Source: Ailurus styani (lineage: Eukaryota > Chordata > Mammalia > Carnivora > Ailuridae). Taken from it: a stretch of 64,000 bases of DNA. Shown here piece by piece: positions 34,944 to 46,738 of this stretch. Both the position numbers and the translations under genes were made by a program. The DNA lies in NCBI GenBank assembly GCA_002007465.1, contig LNAC01000001.1:8980640-9044639 (forward strand), written 5' to 3'. The first letter of the stretch is position 1, and every line of letters begins with the position of its first letter. A model generated the notes under the pieces. That model was not told the DNA's origin. It made no database searches and saw nothing but the letters and a program-made list of their open reading frames with translations.

Positions 34944-36174
34944 TCCTTGAGAAGAAAACCAAGAGGTCACATGCGACCCGCTCAGAAAGCAGCTCTGGAA
35001 GAGGATCCATGGCAATCCCTAATGCCTGCCTGCACTCTCGTTTCTGACATAACAGGGGAACAGCAGTTCTGCTTTAAAGCACCTCTATTTCTCCCTATAG
35101 TTGAAGGCATCGCTTAAACAACGATTCCTTGATCTGAGCTCTAAGAGGACACGTTTCCTGGAAGACTGTCCCCAACCCTGCAAGCGTGTGGGCATGTGGC
35201 CATATGATCTCAGGCACTGAGAACACGTGGACGGCTCTTCAGGGGTTTCTGAATCTCCCTGGGGAAGCAAACGCCTCCTGCCCGTGGGCTTGGCCTGCCC
35301 AGGGGAACAAAGACGATTTTGTGGCTTAGTGGCCAGAAAGACCTCCCGCGTCGTGCAGGCCTCCGCCCTCACTTGTGTGTCACCGGGCAAGAGCAGAGAC
35401 TGGCTGGGCTGCACTTGAGCATCCGGGACTGGAGTGGGCATCCATTCTTAGGACGTTCGAGTATTTGTCTATGAAGACTTACGGTCTTCCTGGTCTTGGA
35501 AAGGCGAGGTAAATGAGAGGCGGTGAGACAAGGTGATTTCTAGAGCCTCCTCCAGATCTCTCACTTTCCAGATGTAGGACCTCAGGACTATTACTTTATT
35601 GTCCTATTAAAGACTGTTTTAGGTTGAGAAGATAACAGTACACCCCTTGCCTCCTTCGCCAAGTATCATTGTTCGTGCCAAGGCATTATTTAACCCTAAA
35701 TTATTTAGCAGAAAGCCTTCAGCAAGCCCACAATGGCACCCAGGATGCCCAAAACAGGCTGGGAGCGACCACAGAAGGACTGTTCCCAGGGACTGAGGCC
35801 CTGGGTCCGTGCCCAGCTCTGGTGACCAGCTCAGCTCAGTCAAGCATCCCGCTTGGAACCTTAGTTCATCCGCTGGTGGCTGATCAGGGTGAGTTTCAGG
35901 TCACCAAGCTCACTTATCTGCCTTCCTTCCCACCTGCCAATCGGGTCTCCCTTCCCACTGCCCACTGCCCCTCACGCTGCCCTTCAAAGGCAACAGAAGG
36001 CAGTATAATAGTGGGAGATTGTCTGAACCCTCCCCCCCCACCGCCACATCCCAAGAAATGTCTGCATCGTACACAGAGGCTTCAATCCCTGGTGATGCCT
36101 GGAGGTGTTCCTTCAGCACATGGCCTGAAACTTCCAATCAGAGCCATTCGGGGTTCTCATTTATAATTTACAAA

Positions 36175-36373
36175 ATGGCGCCTGGGTGGCTCAGTCAGTT
36201 AAATGTCTGCTTTTGGCTCAGGTCATGATCCCAGGGTCCTGGGGTTAAGCCCCATGTCAGGCTGCTGTCTGCTCAGTGGGGAGTCTGCTTCTCCCTCTGC
36301 CTCTCCTCTCCCACCTGCTCATGCTCTCTCTCTAATAAATGAATAAAATCTTTTCTCAAAAAAAAAAAAAAAA
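36175..36373 (+). mobile_element. CAN-SINE
   Basis: Forward SINE: 'ggcgcctgggtggctcagtc', 'gtcatgatcccagggtcctg', CT-rich region, and an 'aataaatgaataaaatcttt' tail with poly(A). Confidence 0.94.
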
Positions 36374-38532
36374 GGCCTGGAAAAGATGTGAAGAAAAACA
36401 AACCCTCTTCTTATCATCAATATCATCTCCTGTGCTTTGAAGGAACATCTTCCTGAAAGTTGTTTTCAAAATCTCACTCATCTGCTTTCAGTCTTTCAGG
36501 GCTAAAGCCTCAAAAGGTGGGCTTGGAGGGGGAGCCATGTCTGGCTTCAGCTGTGGCCACACTCAGCTGACAGGTCAGGAAGGGCGACACCAGTTACACC
36601 AAGTGGCCCAACACCTTCACGTCCAAGAGAAGAGAAGAGGCCGCTCGCTGAGGCGTGTGCCACCTCGAGATGCAGAGGCCCAAAGCTATTCTTAATGGGT
36701 CCTGTCATCTCTGAGGGCTGCTTCCAGTAATCATTTCATGCTGGTCAACGCACCATGAGGGGCCCGGTGGCTGTTCCCCTCTGACTCTGGCTGCCAGAGC
36801 TTGGCTGGGGCCTGGGCAGAAGCTGGAGGGTGTGGTTGCGTCCAGATTGTCATTCCCAGAGTCGGGGCAGCCAACTCCCCGACTTGCCCTGCCTACTGAC
36901 TTACCTATAAATGGAGCTCAAAGGGCCTCCATGTTGCAGAAAAGTTAATGACCTCAGGTAAAAGCCCTATCGTGAGCTACACAAACATAAAGGATTGTGA
37001 CCAGGTATGTCATAACGGCTCATGGCTAGTATTTGTGGAACTTTTAATAGAAGTGATGAGAGAAGGGACCAAGGACACTGCTCCCAATGTCCTGTCACTC
37101 TTCTGAATGTGACAGCGATGACGCCCACCACAGAAGAGTTAGGCTTCAGAGGGGGGCACCTTCCCCTGTGTTGGAAGAGGGAAGGTGGGGGCGGATGTCA
37201 CTGCGTGTTAGGGAGACAGGGTTGCTGGGTGACCCTCAAAGGCCCACCCAGACTCGTGAATCTAAAACACTGCTCTCCTTGGGTCTCTTGGACCAGAGCA
37301 GAGAGAGGCTTTGGAGGCTCCTAACCCTGGCATCCCTACGGACCACACGGACTAGGATCTTTCCAACCATGTTTCCAAAGGGTGCACCAGAAAAGGCCAT
37401 TTACTAAGCAAGTGTTGGAAGAAGAACACTTGTCAATGCCGATCTGAGTTTTTAATCAGTGGGAGGCGATCAGTGCTGTCACCGTGAGCTGATGTCATTA
37501 TTGCCCAAACCCATCACTTTGATTAGCGGGGCGTCTTTCTAAACGAGTTCCATCCAGGTGTCTCCAACTATTCAGACAGTGTGACGCTCTTGTGGGCCCA
37601 GGCAGGGAAGCGCCACTGGGTTCAACACCCCCCTTCTAGAGAGGACAAGAGGAAGCCTGCAGGGTGCTCAGGTGCAGGAGCGTGGTGGGGAAGGGCAGGG
37701 CGCTGAGGAGTCAGGCGGCCCGGATCTACGGGGACTCGCCCCACATCACTCAGCAAGGCGGCACAGCTCCAAGTCTGGGCTTCCTCGCTCCCAGGTGGAG
37801 AGGAGCAGAAATCCACTCTCTAGAACTGAGGGAATAAATGAAATCACATGTCCGAGAGCCTCAGCGGGGCTCAGAGCACTGCACCGGCGACAGCTCCTGC
37901 CTATACCACTGTCACTTAGAGAACTAGCCTTGTAGCAGACACCTGTTCAGGAGGTCATTATTTCTAACTCCAAATCTCATTTTCCTGTGATTTGTGACTT
38001 CTGCAGAACAAAACCTCAATCTCAGCTACAGCTCTGGCCAGGTTCTTTCTGGTGATGACATCAGCACCCCAGGGCCGTGTCTGGACTTGACCTCTGTAAG
38101 TTAACAGGAAAGATGATCTGATAGGGGGGCTGGGTATCCAGTTTCTATACCTGGCCGCTGGAGGGAAGCAGGCTGTAGTCAAAAGGTGAATGCAGGGTCA
38201 TTACCTCCTGAAACTCTAACTGTCCCTTGTACGTACAGATGACAGATTTCCGATTGCCCACCACTTGTAATGACCGTTGGGACCTCCCGAATCTTCCTGA
38301 TCATTTTCTAAGGAGGCAGGTTTAATAGAGCTTTGTTTCAAATGTACAGGTTTACCTACTGGTTGAATTTTTGCAGAAAATAAGCAATGATCAAACATGT
38401 CACTGAGCTAGTGAGTTGTCTGTTTTGGTTCCGTGTCAAAGACGAACAAACATATTAGCATGGATTGGGACACCAATTAACTTAACAGGTACTATTAGGA
38501 TCTTCATATTTTCTATTAAAAATGCACGTATT

Positions 38533-38717
38533 GGGGTGCCTGGGTGGCTGAGTTGGTTAGGCATCTGTTATTGGCTCAGGTCATGATCCCAGAGTTCTGG
38601 GATAGAGCCCTGCATTGGGCTCCCTGCTCAGTGGGGAGCCTGCCTCTCCCTCTGCCTGCCACTCCCCATGCTTGTGCTCTCTCTCTCTTTCTCTCTCTTT
38701 CTAATAAAATCTTTTTT
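38533..38717 (+). mobile_element. CAN-SINE nested at the 5' edge of an L1
   Basis: A forward SINE (ggggtgcctgggtggctgag ... ctaataaaatctttttt) placed between the first and second target-site copies. Confidence 0.94.
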
Positions 38718-38732
38718 AAAAATCCATGTCTT

Positions 38733-39981
38733 CAAAGCAGGAAAGAATGTCCAGTGGGGAAAAAGTCTCTTCAACAAATGGACAGCCACATGCAGAAAAA
38801 TGAAACTGGATCGTTTCCTTACACCACACACAAAAATAGACTCAAAATGGATAAAAGACCTCAATGTGAGAAAGGAATCCTTCAAAATCCTTGAGGAGAA
38901 CACAGGCAGTCACCTCTTCGACCTCAAATGCAGCAACTTCTTCCTAGGAACATCAATCACCAAAGGCAAGGGAAGCAAGGGCAAAAATGAACTATTGGGA
39001 CTTCATCAAGATTAAAAGCTTTTGCACAGCAAAGGAAACAGTCAACAAAACCAAAAGACAACTGACAGAATGGGAGAAGATATTTGCAAATGACATATCA
39101 GATAAAGGGCTAGTATCCAAAATCTATAAAGAGCTTCTCAAACTCAACACCCATAAAACAAATAACCCAGTCAAGAAATGGGCAGAAGACATGAACAGAC
39201 ATTTCTCCAAAGAAGACATCCAAATGGCCAACAGACACATGAGAAAGTGCTCAACATCACTCGGCATCAGAGAAATACAAATCAAAACCACAGCGAGATA
39301 CCACCTTACACCAGTCAGAATGGCTAAAATCAACAAGTCAGGAAATGACAGATGTTGGCGAGGTTGCGGAGAAAGGGGAACCCTCCTACACTGTTGGTGG
39401 GAATGCAAACTGGTGCAGCCACTCTGGAAAACAGTATGGAGATTCCTCAAAAAGTTGAAAATGGAGCTACCCTACGACCCAGCAATCGCACTACTGGGTA
39501 TTTATCCTAAAGACACAAAGGTAGTGATCCTCAGGGGCACGTGCACCCGAATGTTTATAGCAGCAATGTCCACAATAGCCAAACTATGGAAAGAACCTAG
39601 ATGTCCATCAACAGATGAATGGATAAAGAAGATGTGGTATATATATACAATGGAATACTATGCAGCTATCAAAAGAAACGAAATCTTGCCATTCGCAACG
39701 ACATGGATGGAACTGGAGGGTATTATGCTGAGCGAAATAAGTCAATCAGAAAGACAATTATTATATGATCTCTCTGATATGAGGAACTTGAGAGGGGCAG
39801 GGTGGGGGGCTGTGGGGNAAATGAAACAAGATGAGATGTGGAAGGAGACAAACCCTAAGAGACTCCTAATCTCACAAAACAAACTGAGGGTTACTGGGGG
39901 GTGGGAGGGTAGGGATAGGGTGGATGGGTTATGGACATTGGGGAGGGTTTGTGCTTTGGTGAATGCTGTGANCAATAAAAA
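38733..39981 (+). mobile_element. 5'-truncated LINE-1: ORF2 C-terminus and 3' UTR
   Basis: About 1.25 kb of carnivore L1, antisense to TACC2. A broken frame shows the C-terminal ORF2 motifs: [91 protein letters not shown]. Endonuclease and reverse transcriptase domains are missing, so it is a dead copy. The 3' UTR ends in AATAAA and poly(A). Ns at 39818 and 39972 mark unresolved bases. Confidence 0.95.
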
Positions 39982-40571
39982 AAAAATGCACGTCTTTATC
40001 ATTACAGCATTAAGTGACCCGAGAGCAGCCCGGGCCAAGCATGAGAGACAGGACACGGGACACTGCAGAGGCAGCCAAGGAGGGGCACGCATGGGGTCAA
40101 GTGGTTCCATCCAGTGGGGCTCATGACCCAGGTGTGTGTGCAGAGGAAAGGCCTGAAGAGGGGGGGAGGCCAGGGCCCAGGGCCCCCGGGGTCAGGCTTC
40201 AGTGAGATGGTCACTATCAAGCCTCCCAAACCCCAACCTGAGGGCCACCTGGAGAGCCAACCAAAAGGCTCTGTTCCACAGAACATACAATGCCAACACC
40301 CAACTACACATAATTTAGATGGTCTTTTCATCTTCAAACCGTAGAGAGGCAGTGTGGTGAGAAGGTATGCATCCAACCGCCCCCCCAAATGAAATGGACC
40401 TCACTTGTATCATTCAGAGACTTTATGGGCACAATGCAAGCTGCCGAGCGACCAGGTCATGGAAGACCGTGCCGAGGAAGCAGTCCAAGCTACCCAAGCT
40501 ACCCGCTCTCCGTTACACCACCGCCTGCTGGGGGGTGGGGTGGGGTTGCTTAATGAAGGTGGTGGTTTCTT

Positions 40572-40782
40572 TTTTTTTCTTTTCTTTTTTTTTTTTTTAA
40601 GATTTTATTTATTTATTTGCCACAGAGAGAGAAATCACAAGGAGGCAGAGAGGCAGGCAGAGAGGAGGAAGCAGGCTCCCTGCTGAGCAGAGAACGCGAT
40701 GCGGGGCTCAATCCCAGGACCCTGAGATCATGACCCAAGCCGAAGGCAGAGGCTTCAACCCACTGAGCCACCCAGGTGCCCC
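40572..40782 (-). mobile_element. CAN-SINE with perfect 16-bp target-site duplication
   Basis: A reverse SINE with a long poly-T (poly-A on its own strand) and near-consensus body ending 'gagccacccaggtgcccc'. Identical repeats 'aaggtggtggtttctt' flank it at 40556-40571 and 40783-40798, which marks a young insertion. Confidence 0.96.
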
Positions 40783-41733
40783 AAGGTGGTGGTTTCTTAG
40801 CAGCAGCCAAGAAGTGGAGATAAGGCTTTCAGTTGCCATGGCCCTCATATTGATTTCTACTAATTTTTTTGAATGGTTGGATATCAAGATCTTGGAAAGG
40901 GAGCCTGAGAACCATCCCAACAGCCCAAGTGCTGGAGGGAAGCCCCCCCTCGGGGTGGGGGGCAGAGAGCAGGAAAGAGCGCCATCACCATCAGACCACA
41001 GGATGGTTTCAGGTCTCAGCAGCTTTCCTGACAAGAAGGGGAAGTGTGGGAGCCAATACAGAGATTCAGAAAAATCAGTGTTAGCGGAATAAGCAGTTTA
41101 CCAAAAAAAAGAAAAAAAGAACCTTGATTCACCCAATCATGTTGTGCTGACTTAAGACAGATGAATTTTCAAGCCAAGGATCAGGCAGAAAGCTGAAAGC
41201 AAAAATACGTGTAGGAAGAAGAAAGATATTGATGAGCAAAGCAACATGCCTGGGGGCCTGTTCAGGAAAACAGGCCTCTCGCTGGCAAACCTGGAGTGAA
41301 CTGTCTGGTTTGGGGGCTTGAGTGGAAGGTGTGGCCCCCACTATGGAATGTCCTGTGGGGCTGATGCATGGTGGTGGCTCTGGGAGACCCAGGCCTGGGC
41401 AGAGCCTTTGGCTGGATGGTGTTCCCTATAGCTGGGTTCATGTTTCAAAATCTTCCAGGCACGTAAGCCACAGAGAGTGAGCAAAGCTCGAGTAGGCTCA
41501 GGATGGGAATTTGGGTGGGGGGGGGACCCTGAGCTGACTGGCTCTCAGCTGGCGTCTCGGGGTTGGGGTACAGCTGGGTTCAAGCCTTAGGCCATCTTAG
41601 AATGCAGCCTTAGCTTGGAGTGCCTGGATGGCAAGGCGATCTGGCTTGGAAGTTTCTTTCCTGGCCCTGTGCTCCCCAGGGAAGGTGGTCTCCAAGGCAG
41701 GGTGGGGGTCCGGCTGGCCACCAAGGGGCTTAC

Positions 41734-41932
41734 CTTCCGTGGGCGAGTTGAATTTGGTGTCATTGACAAAGGTGGACAGGTCTGAGGGCTGCGGGTAGTC
41801 CTGCTTGTCAGCCTCCAGATCCACCGTCACGCATGTCCACTTCTGGTTGGTGACCGCCAGCTTCTCCTCATCGGTGGCGTGGACCACCGCGGAGATCACT
41901 GGTGTTTCTGGCGTCGCCGCTGGCGTGGAGTC
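41734..41932 (-). CDS. TACC2: TACC2 exon, linker with conserved VTNQKW segment
   Basis: This 199-bp exon encodes residues 504-569 plus one base of the next codon. It reads DSTPAATPETPVISAVVHAT, then DEEKLAVTNQKWTCVTVDLE and ADKQDYPQPSDLSTFVND, ending SPTE. The acceptor is CTCCCAG (41933-41935) and the donor is G|GTAAGC. The TP-rich start followed by a conserved hydrophobic/acidic segment matches the TACC2 linker between the SDP region and the coiled coil. No enzymatic motif is present. Confidence 0.95.
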
Positions 41933-43042
41933 CTGGGAGCAAAACAGAAGCAGTCTCTCCTCTCACACGGTCTCTGTCTCCAATGGCACCCGCCCACCCG
42001 AGCCTGGGGCCCCTCCAACCAGGACAGGTCCCCATCAAGCTCCTCAGCATGTCCTCAGACTCTGCTCCAACTGGTCCCAAGGACGCAAATTCTCTCCTCT
42101 GTGAATATTGTTTCCTAATGGCTTGTTACCAGGGTGGGGGAGGGGGAGACCCTGGGTTTAAAAAAAAAATCAGGATTTTGTGTCTGGGTTATTAGAGACC
42201 CTCCTGCTCACTCGCTTTGAAAAAAACAATAAGGAAATTGACTTATTGGCACTTTTATTACTGCAACTACTGTTTATGTCCACACAGTGTTTCAGGGCCT
42301 GTGAACTGATCTCATCAACATCACCCGGCGATCTTCGTGCCTGTCCCCGAAGGATTTGCACAGAGGGGAGCAGCTGAGCAGGGGAGGGGGGACCCCAGAA
42401 GTGTTAGAGCCGAGCTGGGATTGGGACCCCAGACTCCTCTCCTGAGGCCGGGCGCCTTTCTCTGCAGCCCTACCTGCTCCCGTCTGCTGGCTGGGGCGTC
42501 GCTGGCTCAGACGGGGACCCGGCACACATGCCTCAGGCCAGCTTTCTAGGTCTGTCATGGTGTAGATCTCATAAAGGAACTAGTGAGAGGGGAAAGGGCC
42601 CAAACCCCACTTCTTTAGGGCGTGACTTCCTTTATCTCCCTACTAGGATTTTGGTTACATAATCCAGTGCTCCTGACACTCTGTTCTTTCTTACTATATA
42701 TTCACTTACCTCCAAGGACTTTCTCAATTTGGTATTCACAGGAGTTCTCAGCAGATGAACTGGCCAGAACGGGTCAGTGTGATTCCTACAGAACCCACCT
42801 ATCACTTCCGCTGAACATCTATCTTTCTACTCGCGGGACACACTCTGATCTGTCCCAAAGGGAAGGGATCAAAACGATGTCTCACAAACGGTAAGGGAGC
42901 CTCCATGTACGAGGCAAAGAGGATGCTGGCAACGTGCCCATGATGAGCAGAAAAGAAAGCTCTGCTGACTAACAGGGAATCAAAACGCATGGGCTTTAGC
43001 TGCCTGGGTGAGTGATAAAACACGTATCAAAGGAACATGTAC
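41933..43042. other. TACC2: TACC2 intron (1.1 kb)
   Basis: No confident repeat. Possibly old MIR remnants near 42.3 kb. No other feature was recognised. Confidence 0.8.
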
Positions 43043-43103
43043 CTGAGAAGGTGGATCAGAGAGAGGAGACCGTTTTGGCGACCTTTTCACCCTAAATGTG
43101 TCA
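43043..43103 (-). CDS. TACC2: TACC2 exon, basic/SP linker
   Basis: This 61-bp exon completes a threonine codon and encodes residues 484-503, DTFRVKRSPKRSPLSDPPSQ. The acceptor is TTTCCAG (43104-43106) and the donor is CAG|GTACAT. Two basic-SP motifs (KRSPKRSP) extend the lysine cluster at the end of the preceding large exon, so together they could act as a bipartite nuclear signal or phosphorylation switch (inference). Skipping this exon alone would shift the frame. Confidence 0.95.
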
Positions 43104-46100
43104 CTGGAAATAAAATGGAGAATGTGAACACAACAAACAGTGGTGCCGAACAGTCCAGAACCACCCAGAGCGGACCGAAGCCACGCCCTCCGGCCCGTGC
43201 CGCTGCACACCCGGTCAGAGATGTCCACGCCGACGACTCATCCCAACTTAACACCAGAGGTTATCGCTGCCCCCGAGGGAAAGCGTCCTCAAGCTGGAAA
43301 TCTGTTAAGGAGATGCCATTTTGGAGAGCTGGCCCCCAAAAATGCAGCTGAATTTAGCCAGATGTTCTTATTTTAAAAAGCAGGTTTTGGTGAGATTAAC
43401 GTATCCAGATTCATCCAAGACTGTCTCAACCAAGTGAGGTCGGGGCAGGGACCTTGGTTCCTGACACCGATGAGCAGGACCCCACTGACGGACTGGCAGA
43501 CCAACAAAGCACGAACCATGGACAGAGCCGTGCAGAAACAGGAAGGAAGGTTCTGGGTCTTTAGGGAGAATCCCTTCCTGATCACTGGAACCCGGAGCGT
43601 CAAGGATTCCTGCATCTGGGCACTTCTGGGAGACATTCTAACCAGAGGCAGGGTCAGGGTGAGAGGACTCTTTTATAAATTGTAGTGGAATACACAGAAC
43701 ATACAATTTACCATCTCCGACGCTCCGACCGCGGTAGCGTCCAGTACTTTCACATTGTACCAGCAATCTCCAGCACTCTTTCTGGGATGAGACTTCTCTA
43801 CTGTCTATTCCTAACCATGGTTAATGACTCTTTCTCCCTTTCTTTCTCCTTCATGTAAATCATTAGGGGCAGGGGCAGGTCACTCGAGACAAAGGACACA
43901 TCAGATCAGACTTGCAAAGGGGTCAACGAAGGAAAGCATTTTTTGCATAGATGGTTCCACGGAGTCACTGAGCGGTCAGGGGGGTCATTTCCCAGGCAGA
44001 ACAGAGGCCTCCCTGCTGCAGCCTGGCCCCTGGTCTCAGGCCCCTCTGTGGTACGGCCCTGCCCCCAGCAAAGCAATGGCTTTTGGGGGGTGGGGGTTGT
44101 CCCCTGACCTTAGACCCCACTACTTCTCCCTGCTCTAAACATGAACTGGATGGACAGGACAATTTGGCAGTCAAGTTCCTTCCTTGTGTCCTCTTCAATA
44201 AAACGCTCCAACAATGGCATTCAGTCATGAAAAACTACTACAAACGGTTATTTATAGCATTGATAGCATTTGCCATATGAGCAGTGCAGTCCGAGCCCAG
44301 AGCACATATTTATCCATGCATATAAATATAGAACTGTGTATGGGAGAGTGGCTAAATGACTCTAAAACACTAAAGAAATCCCTTGGGCAGAAGCAAGCCT
44401 GAGAGACTCGACCCTATGCCGGGGGCCGCTGGACGCCTGGAGCCAGACCAGCTTCCCCTGCAAGGACAGGGAGGCAGGGAGGGTGCCTGTCCTGGGGCCT
44501 CTGGGAGCTGCCCACACGTCCCTCCCATTGTGGCAAAGCAGGACAGGCACAGAGGGGGTTGGCTCGGGCTCCGCCGTCACCCAGCAGGATGGCCCGCAGA
44601 CAGCACGCTGATAGAAACCCAGCCTGGTCCTGGGAGACCAAGGATGCAGACCCGGAGCTGGCCGGCAAGGGCTCTCACAGCCGTGCGCTCCACTCCGAGC
44701 CCACCTGGCATTTTAGGGGGTCTCAATTCGAACGAGCCCCACGACCTCCGCTTCACATGGTAGCGTGAACAAGCGACCTCGGGCCGCTGCCTGTGGTCGG
44801 CCGGATGGTTAAGTCGTCACGAAGCCACAGAGCTTTGAAAGCAATCGCTCACTAGTCCAGTTGGAAATGAAAAAACGGAATGAGAGCTTAAAAAAAAAAT
44901 GTATGGGTTTCAGATGAAGACATCCAATATGCAAGGGGGAAAAAAAAAGTTCCATTCCTGACAAGCAGACAGATGCTGGATAATCACATTTTCACAGCCA
45001 AGCAGTTTCACTTATGCTAATCGCTCTGAAACAGGAACGTAAACCTCAGCTACCGGGGACCCCCATGCCCCCTGCCGTCCTCAGGCCTGACGCAGAAACC
45101 ACGTAAGCGGCAGCCATGGAGAGAAAATGAACAGAGCTTGAAAGCAAAAACAAAAAGCGGAAAAAAGCACAGGTAGGGTGAGAGGCAGATTCCATTAAAT
45201 TTACTTACAACAGAGAACACACAGACATCACATCTTCAACCATCCTAAGACAAGAAGACAAGAAAAAAGAGAGACAGACAGAAGGAACTGACGAAAAAGA
45301 TAAATCTGCCGGTGGCTGGTTATCAGTGGGTTGGGATGCAGGAGCCACCCACGTGGCGAGCATGGCCAACGTCCCAGCTTTCTGGAGAGGGGCTGTGGGA
45401 GAGCCGCATCCTCTCTTGGTCCTCATCACCCCACAGGTGCCAGTGCCCAGAGAGCTTTGTCACACCGGTGTGGGATTCCAAGCCATCTGCACTAGAGGTG
45501 AGAGCCAGAGATGGGCTGGCTTCCCTGACCTGCTAGTCAGCTCTGGTGACAGGGCAGGCTGTACCCAAGCTACCTGTGGGGAGGGCACAGTGTGTGATGG
45601 CTACAGGTTGGCTCTCATTCCAACAGTGAGAGACTGTGGCTCTGTCATCTGGGCATTTCAGACTTCTGTTTGAGGTTTTTAAAAAAGCTTCCAACACACC
45701 TTTGGCAGAGTGTCCAGAAAGGGCCTGGCTGGGGAGCGGATCTCAGAAAAGTCTTGGGATCCACGGCTAATGCCTGCTTAGAGAACCTCCTCCCAGGAAG
45801 CCCCGAATGGCAGGTAAAAAGGTCACCCTGTCTCAATCCGTCCCAGGCAGTCAAGAGAGGCCAGTGGCTGTGGTCTTGTCTGCCGAGCTGGGGCCAGAAG
45901 CCTGGTCTCTGGGCCTTATTCAACTACTGACCATCCTCCCCAGGAAGGCAGGAGAAAGGCTCTGAGCGCCTTCCCCACCACCCTGGGACCCATATCCTGA
46001 GCAGCGACCTACAGCCACCAGGTGACAGCTGGGTCTGGGGACAAAGTCCAGAGGCACTGACATGGAGTACTGAAGGGTACTCTACTTGGCAAGTGTCTGG

Positions 46101-46738
46101 ACAGCAGAATCAATTATGAATAGCCACCTAGGGACTGTTTTCTCATTGATCTCCTCTGGATCTCCAGGGCCTTGGAGTCTTGTCTGCAAAACATGGCTAG
46201 AAAGAGGAATGAAGACAAAGGAGGTGCTTCACATGGGCTGGCCGGGGGGCAGGGAGGGGCCCAGGTCAGAACTCTCGCTCCTGGACCATTAAAGGGCAGG
46301 CTCAAATCCTACAAATTCTAACAATATTTTGAAGGTCGATCTCTTAGCTTGTAGGCCACCCCAAAAAGCAATTCCCGTGCTAACCAGGGAAAAGGATAAG
46401 TCACCAAAGGGAGGTTGACCAGGTCTCTACTGGACGGTGGGCTCTCCCCCACTCCCCTGGAGTCAGATGTCAGGTCTGCAGCTAAAAATAATGCTTTACA
46501 CCGCTGTCATAAGACAAAGGACCAAGGACTCTAGACCCAAAGGGATACGTGGCTGGGAAATGCCACCACTGTGGGTACAGAGAGGAAGGGGAACCCATAC
46601 CGTGTTGCCAACCTGGCGGGCTTATGGTAGGTGGGGGGAAGGGTGAGGGCAGCCACGTTCCTCCACACACACGACCCAGCATCACAGCCAAAGCACAGGC
46701 CCGCCTCGGATCTTACCACCTCGCACCCCCGAACTTAC
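43104..46738. other. TACC2: TACC2 intron (3.6 kb)
   Basis: Contains one possible ancient L1 end near 43.7 kb. The rest shows no exon or repeat that I can support. Confidence 0.8.
43668..43860 (+). mobile_element. Possible ancient L1 (L1M-type) 3' fragment
   Basis: 'gtggaatacacagaacatac', 'aatttaccatctccgacgct' and 'ttcacattgtaccagcaatc' resemble a decayed L1M 3' end. Tentative. Confidence 0.35.

Larger units (their letters stand above)
38518..39996. repeat. Three 15-bp target-site copies bracketing a SINE and an L1
   Basis: Copies lie at 38518-38532 (aaaaatgcacgtatt), 38718-38732 (aaaaatccatgtctt) and 39982-39996 (aaaaatgcacgtctt). They sit before the SINE, between the SINE and the L1, and after the L1. 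The left copy follows 'tatt', giving the TT|AAAA cut preferred by the L1 endonuclease. Confidence 0.9.
33971..41733. other. TACC2: TACC2 intron (7.8 kb)
   Basis: The longest intron in the window. It contains the 53-bp minisatellite, a CAN-SINE at 36.2 kb, the SINE/L1 nest at 38.5-40.0 kb and a reverse CAN-SINE at 40.6 kb. 36.4-38.5 kb and 40.8-41.7 kb show no confident feature. Confidence 0.85.

Noticed and set aside
38987..40126. A 379-codon plus-strand frame
   Set aside because: It is the C-terminal part of a dead, 5'-truncated L1 ORF2 read through into its 3' UTR and flanking DNA, with N-containing codons; it is not a cellular gene.
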